A stretch of 22,052 nt of DNA. Source: an uncultured Eubacteriales bacterium. GTDB lineage: Bacteria > Bacillota > Clostridia > Christensenellales > Aristaeellaceae. Below are positions 14,284 to 21,936 of the stretch, in pieces. The notes under the pieces were generated by a model. It worked only from the letters and a program-made list of their open reading frames with translations. It made no database searches and was not told the origin of the DNA. The stretch's first letter is position 1. Each line of letters opens with the position of its first letter. A program made the position numbers and the translations under genes. The DNA lies in assembly GCA_902796115.1 (NCBI GenBank), contig CADBNX010000211.1, forward strand, positions 1 to 22,052, written 5' to 3'.

Positions 14284-15176
14284 TGCTGTTTTCCTCCGGC
14301 GTTTTCTTCGGATCCTTCGGCAGTTCCCGGGTTCGGCGGAAGCTGTCCGTTTATCCTCATTTGAAGCTCTGCGGACTGTTCAGCGGGCAGTTTCAGGATC
14401 TGTGCCAGCTGCGCGGCCGCGATCCGGTCATCCCGCAGGTAAACTGCGGCGGAAGGTGCCGTATCAAAGCAGTAGTTGCCGATGATTTCAACGGCATATC
14501 CCTCCCGCTGACGCCACTGCGCGCCTACCGCGTTATACAGTACCTGCCCCCATTTCTGATGATAGCCTGAAGTGATCACCGTCATGGTGCGGATCCCCTG
14601 CTCCTGCAGGATCCGGAAGGTATTGAGCGCGTTCTCGGCGGTCGTCATCGCTTTCTCATCCGTAAAGATCCGCGAAGCGTCTATGCCGCATGAAACAAGG
14701 TATTCTTTCATCAGGCCCGCTTCGGTGTGCCTGTCCGGATTGTTCGCACCCGTTGCGCCGCCGGTACACACCAGAATGGCTTCCGGAAAGGCACGGGCGG
14801 CTTCGGCGGCGGCATCGCACCGTCCGATCAGTTCCGCGGTCATTTCGCCGTCTTTCAGCTGATACCCAAGCACCGCGAAGGCATGATGGGACGGATCCGG
14901 AACAGCAAGCAGCTCCGCGCTGTCCTTTCCGCTGTACAGAAGACGGTAGTCGGGATCAAGGTAAACCTTTTTCCAGTGCTCCGCCACGGCAAAAGCGATT
15001 TCATCCCCGATCGCCTTCACCTCAGCGTCAAGTAACGCGATATCAGCCGGATCCGGATTCTCGTATGCCAGCACCAGATCGGAAATCAGTCTGCCCATGG
15101 TAATGTCATCGGCGATACAGCACGCAGGAAGAAACGCGAATACAAGAAGCAGCGCAAGCAGTTTTTTTGCAGCCAT
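14280..15176 (-). CDS. Exported DUF218 (YdcF/SanA-like) protein
   Basis: This 298-aa protein carries a DUF218 core: VLGYQLKDG (102-110), R119, CTGGATGA (137-144), TEAGLMKEYL (151-160), ITDEK-like acidic strand, TTAENALNT (178-186) and ITSGYHQKWGQ (201-211). These resemble the SAM- or nucleotide-binding fold of YdcF and the envelope protein SanA. The N-terminus has a signal sequence with LPACCIADD, so it is either a lipoprotein at C19 (proline at -2 is unusual) or cleaved near residue 22. An extra helical stretch (about 23-95) precedes the core. The last 30 residues are Gly/Glu/Asn-rich and probably disordered. GAGAGGTG precedes the ATG. Biochemical function of the family is poorly defined; coupling to the URO-D-like gene by ATGA overlap suggests a shared role. 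Confidence 0.78.
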   Translation of the reverse strand: MAAKKLLALLLVFAFLPACCIADDITMGRLISDLVLAYENPDPADIALLDAEVKAIGDEIAFAVAEHWKKVYLDPDYRLLYSGKDSAELLAVPDPSHHAFAVLGYQLKDGEMTAELIGRCDAAAEAARAFPEAILVCTGGATGANNPDRHTEAGLMKEYLVSCGIDASRIFTDEKAMTTAENALNTFRILQEQGIRTMTVITSGYHQKWGQVLYNAVGAQWRQREGYAVEIIGNYCFDTAPSAAVYLRDDRIAAAQLAQILKLPAEQSAELQMRINGQLPPNPGTAEGSEENAGGKQQ

Positions 15177-15367
15177 ATGGCACCTCTCATTTCTATGGCC
15201 GGATGAATCTGCGGTTCAACCGTATCCATGATCCATACCCTTCGTTTCCGTTCTCTTCGCAGTATCCCCGGGGAACGGCTTCTTAATATTGTAAAATGAA
15301 ACAGCCGGTATTTGTGCCCCAAATCGCTACAATTTCTGGAAAATACTCTGAAATATTGATTACAAAC

Positions 15368-15397
15368 ATGATACAATGTTTTCCCGGCTCCGGTAAA
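15368..15397 (-). promoter_or_regulatory. Possible promoter of the DUF218/URO-D operon
   Basis: On the minus strand TTTACC (15392-15397), 18-nt spacer, TATCAT (15368-15373). Matches are 4/6 and 5/6. It implies a leader of about 185 nt containing the hairpin at 15248-15278. Confidence 0.4.
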
Positions 15398-15454
15398 CTG
15401 TATCTTTTCTGTTCTGAATGCGCAAAAGCACTGTTCTCTCCACCGGACCTGCGG

Positions 15455-15460
15455 TATAAT
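15455..15460 (+). promoter_or_regulatory. -10 element of the symporter promoter
   Basis: A perfect TATAAT lies 31 nt before the ATG, with a poor -35 (TGTTCT at 15432-15437, 17-nt spacer). This suggests a promoter that relies on an activator. Transcription would start near 15467. Confidence 0.5.
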
Positions 15461-15491
15461 CTGACAAATTAAACAAGTCGGGAGGGATTCT

Positions 15492-16952
15492 ATGAACACG
15501 GCGGAAATTGTCGTTTTTGTGGTGTATCTGGCTTTCATGATCGGAATCGGCCTGTACTTCTTCCTGCACAGCAAAAACGCGGGAGAAAAGGAGTATTTCC
15601 TGGGCGGGCGCAAAATGGGCCCATGGGTCAGCGCACTCTCCGCCGGCGCTTCCGATATGAGCGCGTGGGTGCTGATGGGACTTCCCACCGCGATCTATGC
15701 GTTCGGCCTCGGACAGGTATGGATCTCTGTAGGACTGGCGCTCGGGTATGCCTTAAGCTGGATCCTGATGGCTCCGCGTCTGCGTGCCTTCTCCGTAGTG
15801 GCGGATGATGCGATCACCATTCCCCAGTATCTGACGCGCCGCTTCCGCTCCAAATCCTACGCGCTTCAGGTGACCTGCGCCGTGATCTTCCTTGTGGCTT
15901 ACACGATCTACGCATCCTCCAGCATTCTGGCCGCCGGCACGCTCTTTCACACGGTGATTGGGATAGACGCCACGGTGGCCATGTATCTTGCGGCCGGAAT
16001 CATCATTGCCTATACTTTCCTTGGGGGCTTTTCCGCCGTCTGCTGGACCGACTTCTTCCAGGGTCTGCTGATGCTCGGCGCCCTGCTGCTCGCGCCGATT
16101 TTTGCCGTTTCCCACCTGAATACGAATACCTCGGCGATTCTTGAGGAAACACCCGGTTTCTTTAATCCGCTCAGCAGCTGGCAGGATATCGCGTCCGGTT
16201 TCGGATGGGGACTCGGCTATTTTGGCATGCCCCATATCATCATCAGGTTCATGTCCGTCAAATCCCAGAAATCCCTGAAAAAATCCGCCGGCATCGGCAT
16301 TACCTGGACCACACTGATTCTGATATTCGCAGCGTTGGTCGGCATCTTCGGACGGGAAATGATCGGCTATGACGCGGGTATTCATAAAAACGAGCTGGTA
16401 TTCATCACCATGGTGCGCCGGATCTTCCCCGCGGTGATTTCCGGCATCCTGCTTTCCGCGATCCTCGCGGCTTCGATGTCCACGGCGGACAGTCAGCTGC
16501 TGGCGGCTGCCTCCGCGTTCTCCAGTGATGTATACAAGCCGCTGGTGCGCAATAACAAAGCAAGTGACCGGGAAATGCTGTGGACCGGCCGCATGGTGGT
16601 GCTGATCATCGCGGTAGTCGCGCTTGTCATCGCCTCCAATCCAGGTTCCGGAACCATCATGAGTCTCGTATCCAATGCCTGGGGCGTCTTCGGCGCGGCG
16701 TTTGGACCTGCGATACTGCTCAGTCTGTTCTGGAAACGTTTCAACTTCCCGGGTGCGCTCGCGGGGATCATCACCGGCGCGGCTGTCGATATCCTGTGGC
16801 TTGCCTTCCTCTCCGGCACAGGGCTGTATGAAATCATTCCCGGTTTCGTATGCGGCCTGCTGGCAGCCATCCTGGTAACTTTGTTCACGAAGGCTCCTTC
16901 AAGGGAGGTTGAGGAGCTGTTTGAAAAAGGAAAGAATTACAAAGAAGCGTAA
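15492..16952 (+). CDS. putP: PutP-like sodium/solute symporter (probably sodium/proline)
   Basis: This 486-aa member of the sodium:solute symporter family imports a small solute, most likely proline, with sodium. About 12-13 hydrophobic segments are present, matching the PutP fold and length (about 500 aa). Diagnostic sequences are EYFLGGRKMGPWVSALSAGASDMSAWVLMGLPTAIY near residues 35-69 (quoted in parts: SALSAGASDMSAW and GLPTAIY) and SAILAASMSTADSQLLAAASAF, where the Ser-Thr of MST corresponds to the sodium-binding S340/T341 pair of E. coli PutP. GGGAGGGA lies before the ATG. It stands alone between two promoters, and no proline-degradation gene is visible. Pantothenate or other SSS substrates cannot be excluded, but the GASDMS motif favours proline. 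Confidence 0.87.
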   Translation: MNTAEIVVFVVYLAFMIGIGLYFFLHSKNAGEKEYFLGGRKMGPWVSALSAGASDMSAWVLMGLPTAIYAFGLGQVWISVGLALGYALSWILMAPRLRAFSVVADDAITIPQYLTRRFRSKSYALQVTCAVIFLVAYTIYASSSILAAGTLFHTVIGIDATVAMYLAAGIIIAYTFLGGFSAVCWTDFFQGLLMLGALLLAPIFAVSHLNTNTSAILEETPGFFNPLSSWQDIASGFGWGLGYFGMPHIIIRFMSVKSQKSLKKSAGIGITWTTLILIFAALVGIFGREMIGYDAGIHKNELVFITMVRRIFPAVISGILLSAILAASMSTADSQLLAAASAFSSDVYKPLVRNNKASDREMLWTGRMVVLIIAVVALVIASNPGSGTIMSLVSNAWGVFGAAFGPAILLSLFWKRFNFPGALAGIITGAAVDILWLAFLSGTGLYEIIPGFVCGLLAAILVTLFTKAPSREVEELFEKGKNYKEA

Positions 16953-17051
16953 CCGCGGTTTCTTTCCCGGTCACGCAGCAGTCTGATAACAGAACCCCAT
17001 GCCGGGGCCGTATTCCGCGGTCCCGGTTTTCCGTTGCGGGAAATCGACGGG

Positions 17052-17080
17052 TTGAATTCGTGTCATACATGGCATATAAT
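17052..17080 (+). promoter_or_regulatory. Promoter of the Cas4-like nuclease gene
   Basis: TTGAAT (17052-17057), 17-nt spacer, perfect TATAAT (17075-17080). The start site should be near 17087. The leader then holds three TCCGGA copies (17090-17095, 17097-17102, 17117-17122) that could pair with each other. Confidence 0.75.
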
Positions 17081-17151
17081 CACAGAGGTTCCGGAATCCG
17101 GAGAATGAAGGAAACTTCCGGAGGCAGGCGCTCAGACGGGAGGAAGACTGA

Positions 17152-17859
17152 ATGGCCATTACAAAAACCGATTTCATGCGCGGCATGCAGTGCGAAAAAA
17201 TGCTCTGGCTGGATAAGCATAAGCCGGGCCTGCGCCTGATCCCGCCGGAAATACAGGCGAGGCTGGATGCCGGAAATGACTTCGGTGACCGTGCGATGAG
17301 CATGTTCGGACCCTATGAGGAAATGACCGTATACCGTCCCGGCACCACGATTCCGGACAAAAAAGCCATGCTCGCGCGCACGCAGGAACATCTTTCCCTC
17401 GGAACGCCCGTGATTTGTGAAGCCGCCTTCAGCAATTACAACAATTACTGTGCCGTCGATCTCCTGCGCAAAACGGAGACAGGCTATGACATGTACGAGG
17501 TAAAGAACGCCCCGGAAGTGTATGAGCAGTTCGTCCGTGACGCCGGTTTTCAGTATTATATCGTCACCCGCTGCGGAGTACGGATCGGACATGTATTCCT
17601 GGTCATCCACGGGCCTGACGAAGAAAATCCCTTTCTGCCGGTGGATATCACGAAACAGGCGAAAGACTGTTATTCCTGGATCAATGAGCATATCTGGGCA
17701 CTGAACCGGCTTCAGAAGGAACCGGAAGAGCCGCCAACGCAGCCCGGCTCTCAGTGTACGGAGCCCTATGCGTGCTGGTATTATGATTACTGCCACGGCC
17801 TGAATAAACCTGCGGAGCAGCTCGCAATCGACGATCTGACGGACCAAACGCCGCGATAA
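17152..17859 (+). CDS. Stand-alone Cas4-like PD-(D/E)XK nuclease with Fe-S cysteines (DUF2779-related)
   Basis: This 235-aa protein looks like a RecB/Cas4-type nuclease. It opens ITKTDFMRGMQCEKMLWLDKH, typical of DUF2779-like proteins, with C14. A GNDFGD segment follows (41-46). The nuclease core has E90 in VICEAAF, D103 in AVDLL, and E116-x-K118 in YEVK, then Q134 in FQYYIV. C202, C208 and C214 near the C-terminus (CX5CX5C) together with C14 fit a 4Fe-4S cluster as in Cas4/AddB. DUF2779 proteins are usually about twice this length, with a second nuclease-like half that is missing here. GGGAGGAAG precedes the ATG. No cas gene, CRISPR repeat or helicase lies in the window, so a repair or defence role is open. 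It is transcribed alone from a good promoter. Confidence 0.8.
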   Translation: MAITKTDFMRGMQCEKMLWLDKHKPGLRLIPPEIQARLDAGNDFGDRAMSMFGPYEEMTVYRPGTTIPDKKAMLARTQEHLSLGTPVICEAAFSNYNNYCAVDLLRKTETGYDMYEVKNAPEVYEQFVRDAGFQYYIVTRCGVRIGHVFLVIHGPDEENPFLPVDITKQAKDCYSWINEHIWALNRLQKEPEEPPTQPGSQCTEPYACWYYDYCHGLNKPAEQLAIDDLTDQTPR

Positions 17860-17915
17860 CGCTTTTCTGTCACGCGGACTTCAGCCTGGCAATCGTATTC
17901 AAAGCGTGAAATACA

Positions 17916-18569
17916 CTAAACTTTTGCGAGCAGCGTACAGGTATTCTCCCATCTGCGCATCATTTTCACTTCCGAAAAACCGGCCGCACGCAGTGTTTCC
18001 GTTTCATGCTCCACAGTCAGGGGCGTATCATAATGGCATATCGTGTTATCTTCGATGCCCTGCTCGAGTTTCATTGCCTGAAGGACTCTGAAATACTCCT
18101 TCTCCTTCTCATCCGATTCCGCAAAGTAATCAGTCAGCACAAAATACCCTGCCTTTTTCAGTGCTTCCCGCAGTTTACGGTACAGGGCCGCTTTCCGATC
18201 CGCAGAAAAATGATGCAGGGATTCAACCGATACAGCCGCGTCAAAGACCGCCGTGCCAAACGGCACATCAAAATAGGATGCCTCAATCAGCGTAAGATCC
18301 TTCTTCGGCAGCTTCCTTCTCAGTTCATTCAGCATGACCCGGCTCAGATCGATCCCGGTTACCCGTGCGGTTGGGTTCAGCGGGAAAAACGCCTCCAGTT
18401 CCAGTCCCGTACCGCAGCCGAGATCCAGGATCCGTGCCTGAGCATCTCCCGGCAGAAGCGAAGCGGTATAGGCATAGAATTCGCCCGCGCCTTCGATCTC
18501 CGTTTTCATATGCTCGTCATATCCGATGAGGCGCGCGGCAAAAAAATCTTCCATTTTTTCAAGCTTCAT
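17916..18569 (-). CDS. Class I SAM-dependent methyltransferase
   Basis: This 217-aa cytoplasmic methyltransferase has the SAM-binding motif I ILDLGCGTGLELE (47-59), motif II TGIDLS with the ribose-binding aspartate, an acidic loop after LTLIEASYFDVPF, and the post-I motif FDAAVSVESLHHF. The C-terminal half is helical, ending in an AAGFSEVKMMRRW strand typical of the family. I chose the ATG at 18569 (MKLEKMEDFF) because homologous proteins begin near this point and AAGGGGA lies 11 nt upstream. An in-frame ATG at 18590 (7 more residues) is also possible. The gene follows the ABC exporter by a few tens of nucleotides and is the last of a three-gene operon. The acceptor substrate is unknown; a small molecule handled by the exporter is one idea. 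Confidence 0.84.
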   Translation of the reverse strand: MKLEKMEDFFAARLIGYDEHMKTEIEGAGEFYAYTASLLPGDAQARILDLGCGTGLELEAFFPLNPTARVTGIDLSRVMLNELRRKLPKKDLTLIEASYFDVPFGTAVFDAAVSVESLHHFSADRKAALYRKLREALKKAGYFVLTDYFAESDEKEKEYFRVLQAMKLEQGIEDNTICHYDTPLTVEHETETLRAAGFSEVKMMRRWENTCTLLAKV

Positions 18570-18603
18570 GTTGGTATGCTTCCCCTTCATCCGCGTATCC
18601 GCT

Positions 18604-20352
18604 TTATGCGATGCCGCCGATGGGCGTACTCTGAATCCTGTCCATGCGGGCATAGCTTCCGCCCCGCGCAATCAGTTCGGTATGCGTGCCGCGCTCGGTG
18701 ATTTGTCCGTTTTCGATCACAAGGATCTGATCCGCGTTGCGGATGGTGGAGAGACGATGCGCAATCGCGATGATCGTGTGCTTTCCCGCGATTCCCGCAA
18801 TGGCTTTCTGAATTTGCCGTTCGGTTTCCACATCAACGGAAGCGGTGGCTTCATCCAGGATAATGATCGGAGAATGCCGGAGGATGGCCCTGGCAATGGC
18901 TACCCGCTGCATCTGTCCGCCGGACAGCCGCAGCCCCCTCTCTCCCACCTGTGTTTTGTATCCGTCCGGCATCGCCGTGATATCATCGTGAATGTTCGCG
19001 GCCCTCGCTGCTTCCTCAATCTCCTCAGCGGAGGCGTTCGGCACCGCATATCCGATGTTTTCCGCAATGGTCCCGTTGAATAGGAACGTATCCTGCAGCA
19101 CCGGAGAAATATTCCTGCGAAGACTCCCCAGGGTAACATGATTCAGATCTTTTCCGTCAATCAGAATATGCCCCGAAGTGGGTTCGTAGAAGCGTGAGAT
19201 CAATTGAGTCAGTGTTGTTTTTCCCACTCCGGTCGGCCCTGCCAGCGCCAGCATTTTGCCCGGTTCGCACCGGAAAGACACGTCGCGCAGGACAGGCGCA
19301 TTGTCCCCGTAGGCGAAGGTGACATGGTCAAAAGCAATTTCACCCTTTACCTCGCGCAGATCGGCGGCTCCGGGCTTATCCAGGAATTCCGCGGGCGCAT
19401 CCAGTACGTCCAGCACCCGTTCAGCGCCCGCCATGGATTGCTGCATGTTTTCCAGCAGGTTTGCCAGTCCCGTCACCGGTCCGTAAAACAGTCCCAGGTA
19501 CAGCAGAAAGGCAACGATGTCCGACACACGCATCCCTTCCCGGTACGCCAGAAAGCCGCCGAACGCAACCACCAGAACCGTACCGAGAGAAGAAATGAAC
19601 TCGACCGAAGGATGAAAAACGGCACTGATTTTCAAGGCCTGCAGCATGGCACGGATATGTTCGAAATTTCGTTCATTCACGCGGCCGGTTTCATATTCCT
19701 CCCGGCCGAAGGACTGGATCTCATGGATGCCGGAAAGGTTATCCTGCAGCTTTCCGTTCAGTTCTCCCATTTTCTTCTGAGAGATACGGAAATAAGGCCG
19801 GACTTTCCTGGAAAAAAGGATGCCGGACGCAAAAATCAGCGGAATCGGAGCGCAGGTAATCAAAGCCAGTTTCCAGTTGATCGTCAGCAAGACGATCATC
19901 ACGCCCGTAAACGTCAGCAGATTGGTGATTGTTTCCGGTATCATATGCGCGTAAAGCAGTTCGAAATCCCGGGTGTCGTTCACAATCCGGCTCATCAGAT
20001 CGCCCGTCTGCTTATCGTGAAAATAACCAAGGTGCATGTGCTCCAGTTTGTCGTATACCCGGGTGCGCATATCGCCCACCAGATTCCACGCGGCCTTATG
20101 TGCCAGATAATTGCTCAGGAAACGGAACAGGATCCGCAGCAGGTAAAGCCCCGCCAGCGCCGCCGTAAACAGCCTGATGGCGGAAAGACCTGCCTCGTCC
20201 ACTCCGCGTTCCACGATACCGGTCATACCGGACAGCACTTTCGGTGCGGTCAGGTTCACCGCGGTCAGAGCCAGCGTTGACAGTATGGCAATGACGTACA
20301 GCTTTCTGTACCGTATGGCCTCACGGCTGAGCCGCCAAAGTGTCCTGATCAT
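18604..20352 (-). CDS. ABC exporter half-transporter (fused membrane and ATPase domains)
   Basis: This 582-aa protein should work as a homodimer exporting a lipid, peptide or drug. The type-IV exporter membrane domain (about 1-320) has six hydrophobic segments, starting at YVIAILSTLALTAVNL (19-34). The ATPase domain (about 337-575) has Walker A GPTGVGKTT (372-380), Q-loop Q420, signature LSGGQ (476-480), Walker B IIILDE (496-501) and switch H532, all intact. It is homologous to MsbA/LmrA/BmrA-type exporters. It starts 33 nt after the nitroreductase stop and is followed by the methyltransferase gene. It is a single half-transporter, with no partner half in the window. The substrate cannot be deduced. 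Confidence 0.94.
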   Translation of the reverse strand: MIRTLWRLSREAIRYRKLYVIAILSTLALTAVNLTAPKVLSGMTGIVERGVDEAGLSAIRLFTAALAGLYLLRILFRFLSNYLAHKAAWNLVGDMRTRVYDKLEHMHLGYFHDKQTGDLMSRIVNDTRDFELLYAHMIPETITNLLTFTGVMIVLLTINWKLALITCAPIPLIFASGILFSRKVRPYFRISQKKMGELNGKLQDNLSGIHEIQSFGREEYETGRVNERNFEHIRAMLQALKISAVFHPSVEFISSLGTVLVVAFGGFLAYREGMRVSDIVAFLLYLGLFYGPVTGLANLLENMQQSMAGAERVLDVLDAPAEFLDKPGAADLREVKGEIAFDHVTFAYGDNAPVLRDVSFRCEPGKMLALAGPTGVGKTTLTQLISRFYEPTSGHILIDGKDLNHVTLGSLRRNISPVLQDTFLFNGTIAENIGYAVPNASAEEIEEAARAANIHDDITAMPDGYKTQVGERGLRLSGGQMQRVAIARAILRHSPIIILDEATASVDVETERQIQKAIAGIAGKHTIIAIAHRLSTIRNADQILVIENGQITERGTHTELIARGGSYARMDRIQSTPIGGIA

Positions 20353-20385
20353 GATGCCTCCCGTTTGATTCCGCGATCGGATACT

Positions 20386-20904
20386 TCACACACGGCAGAT
20401 ATAGTTTGCTTTTCTTTCTGCGGCGGGACGGCACGGTCCGTCTGCATAGCCGAGTATGCAGTGGCCGATTCCCTCCCAATCCCCATGGATACCGAGAGAG
20501 CGGAGCAATGCTTTTCCTTCTTCGCTGTCAAACTCTTCCTTAGCTCGGTGTATCCAGCAGCTGCCCAGCCCCAGTGCGTGCGCGGCATTCAGCAGATTTC
20601 CCATGACAAGACTGCCGTCATACAGGTAAGTGGGGATATTTCGGTCCGCCAGCACAACGATCACAGCCGGCGCGCCGTAAAAAGGATCCTGATCTGAGCC
20701 CATCACCGCCGCGTTCATCCGGGACAGCCGATCCCTTGTTTCCCGGTCCGTGACGGCGATCATGATCGGAGACTGTTTTCCCATTCCGGTTGCGGCATAC
20801 GTCCCCGCTTCGAGCACCTGATCGAGCAGTTCTTTCGGGACGGGATCAGGACGGTATTTGCGGCAGCTGCGGCGTTCCAGCAATGATTTCAATACCTCGT
20901 TCAT
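20386..20904 (-). CDS. Nitroreductase-family FMN oxidoreductase
   Basis: This 172-aa flavoprotein belongs to the nitroreductase family, which uses FMN and NAD(P)H to reduce varied substrates. The FMN phosphate-binding RRSCRKYRPDPVP (11-23) opens the protein. It continues with APAVIVVLADR, YDGSLVMGNLLNAAHALGLGSCWI (in two parts around 95-118) and HCILGYADG, all in family order. Length is at the short end of the family. GAAAGGAG precedes the ATG. The gene is first in the minus-strand operon with the ABC exporter and the methyltransferase, driven by a near-consensus promoter. The natural substrate is unknown, and no ferredoxin domain is fused. Confidence 0.92.
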   Translation of the reverse strand: MNEVLKSLLERRSCRKYRPDPVPKELLDQVLEAGTYAATGMGKQSPIMIAVTDRETRDRLSRMNAAVMGSDQDPFYGAPAVIVVLADRNIPTYLYDGSLVMGNLLNAAHALGLGSCWIHRAKEEFDSEEGKALLRSLGIHGDWEGIGHCILGYADGPCRPAAERKANYICRV

Positions 20905-20948
20905 GTGCGTTCTCCTTTCAGATGCCCGATGTGTATGGGCACGGGTTT

Positions 20949-20977
20949 TTTATACCCTGTTTGCCTTTCCGCGTCAA
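20949..20977 (-). promoter_or_regulatory. Promoter of the nitroreductase / ABC exporter / methyltransferase operon
   Basis: On the minus strand TTGACG (20972-20977), 17-nt spacer, TATAAA (20949-20954): 5/6 matches in both boxes. The leader is about 40 nt. Confidence 0.85.
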
Positions 20978-21045
20978 GACGGCATTGTGTCATTACTGCG
21001 GCAAAATTGGCTTCCCGGCCCGAAAACACCATTTGGAAAATGGCA

Positions 21046-21081
21046 GGAAAAATACGGAACCCGTCCTCCGGCAAGGACGGG
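21046..21081 (-). terminator. Terminator of the polysaccharide deacetylase gene
   Basis: On the minus strand CCCGTCCT pairs with AGGACGGG (8-bp stem, 21060-21067 with 21074-21081, 6-nt loop), followed by TTCCGTATTTTTCC. It begins 6 nt after the stop codon. Confidence 0.75.
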
Positions 21082-21086
21082 CCGTG

Positions 21087-21875
21087 TCAATAGCCAAGGC
21101 TTTTTTTGAATTCGCGCCAGTTGAACATCTGCGTATTTTCTTCAAGCGGCGGAAGAGACAGCAGTGTGCTGACCGTCACCATTTCATATCCTTCTTCCGC
21201 CAGCACGGGCAGGATCGCCTCCAGGCAGCGATAATCCTTTTCCCGCGCGTGGAACAGCAGGATGCTTCCGTTCTGCGTTTTGCGAAGCACCTCTTCCGGG
21301 TCGGTCGAATCCACATCCCAGCGGATCACATGATGATATCCTGCTTTCTTCAGGACGCGCTGCAGGGCGGCGTTATTGCTGCCGTACGGCGGACGAAGTG
21401 TGCGCAGCGGATAATGATATCCCAGAAGCTCGTCCGTTACCTGCTGGGGATATTTGCTGTAAAGCAGCATATTATCTTCGGTCAGCTTGGTCATTTTCCG
21501 GTGATGGTGGGAATGGGTGCCGATCTCACTGGCGGATGCGGCGATTTTCTGCCAGATTTCCCGATCCCCCGGTTTGAGTGCTTCTTCCTTCAGCAGCTCT
21601 CCGAGCGGATAAAACGTCATATGCCCGCCATAGGATTCTACCAGTTCCCAGGCTTTTTCCACCCATTCCATTTCATAGCAGTCATCCATCGAAATGGTGA
21701 TCTGATGCTTTGTGCGGTCTCCGTTCAGTACCACAAAAGGCCAGGGGTCGTTTTCCTGCCAGTCCATCCCCCGGCTTTCCGGAACCGCCGTGGCTTCCTC
21801 CGCCCGGCAGGATATGATTCCCGTCATCAAAAAAAGGGCCAGCAGCAGGCAGAAAACGCTTCGAATCCGAATCAT
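21087..21875 (-). CDS. NodB-type polysaccharide deacetylase lipoprotein
   Basis: This 262-aa exported enzyme should remove N- or O-acetyl groups from a cell-wall or extracellular glycan. A signal segment (about 5-20) ends in the lipobox IISC with lipidation at C23. NodB motifs are ISMDDCYE (motif 1, D64/D65; usually TFDDG), HSHHH with H121 and H125 as metal ligands (motif 2), RPPYGSNN (161-168, motif 3), RWDVDSTDP (motif 4) and LLFHARE with H209 (motif 5). All catalytic positions seem present. I chose the ATG at 21875 because AGAAGG lies 7 nt upstream. A frame start at 21965 would place 30 charged residues before the signal. It is a single-gene unit with its own promoter and terminator. Confidence 0.9.
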   Translation of the reverse strand: MIRIRSVFCLLLALFLMTGIISCRAEEATAVPESRGMDWQENDPWPFVVLNGDRTKHQITISMDDCYEMEWVEKAWELVESYGGHMTFYPLGELLKEEALKPGDREIWQKIAASASEIGTHSHHHRKMTKLTEDNMLLYSKYPQQVTDELLGYHYPLRTLRPPYGSNNAALQRVLKKAGYHHVIRWDVDSTDPEEVLRKTQNGSILLFHAREKDYRCLEAILPVLAEEGYEMVTVSTLLSLPPLEENTQMFNWREFKKSLGY

Positions 21876-21904
21876 AAGCATGCCTTCTTTCGCAGGAACA
21901 GCGT

Positions 21905-21920
21905 TTTTCCGGCCGGAAAA
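21905..21920. repeat. 16-bp perfect palindrome in the deacetylase leader
   Basis: TTTTCCGGCCGGAAAA is fully palindromic and lies about 10-25 nt downstream of the predicted start site. It is a plausible operator or small leader hairpin. A related TTTTCCGGAAAA lies upstream of the sugar-uptake operon (6365-6376). Confidence 0.55.
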
Positions 21921-21936
21921 TATCCCTGCATCTTTC

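Larger units (their letters stand above)
15177..15491. other. Divergent intergenic region between DUF218 gene and symporter gene (315 nt)
   Basis: No ORF with coding character is seen. The region holds promoters for both flanking genes, a hairpin CCGTTC (15248-15253) / GAACGG (15273-15278) lying in the DUF218 leader, and a TCCCCGGGGA palindrome (15265-15274). It is more AT-rich than the genes between about 15285 and 15385. Confidence 0.6.

Noticed and set aside
17870..17909. Inverted repeat TCACGC/GCGTGA between the convergent nuclease and methyltransferase genes as a bidirectional terminator
   Set aside because: Only 6 bp with a 28-nt loop and no T-tract on either side.
19204..20280. 358-codon plus-strand frame opposite the ABC exporter
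   Set aside because: Antisense shadow of an ABC gene whose nucleotide-binding motifs are all intact.
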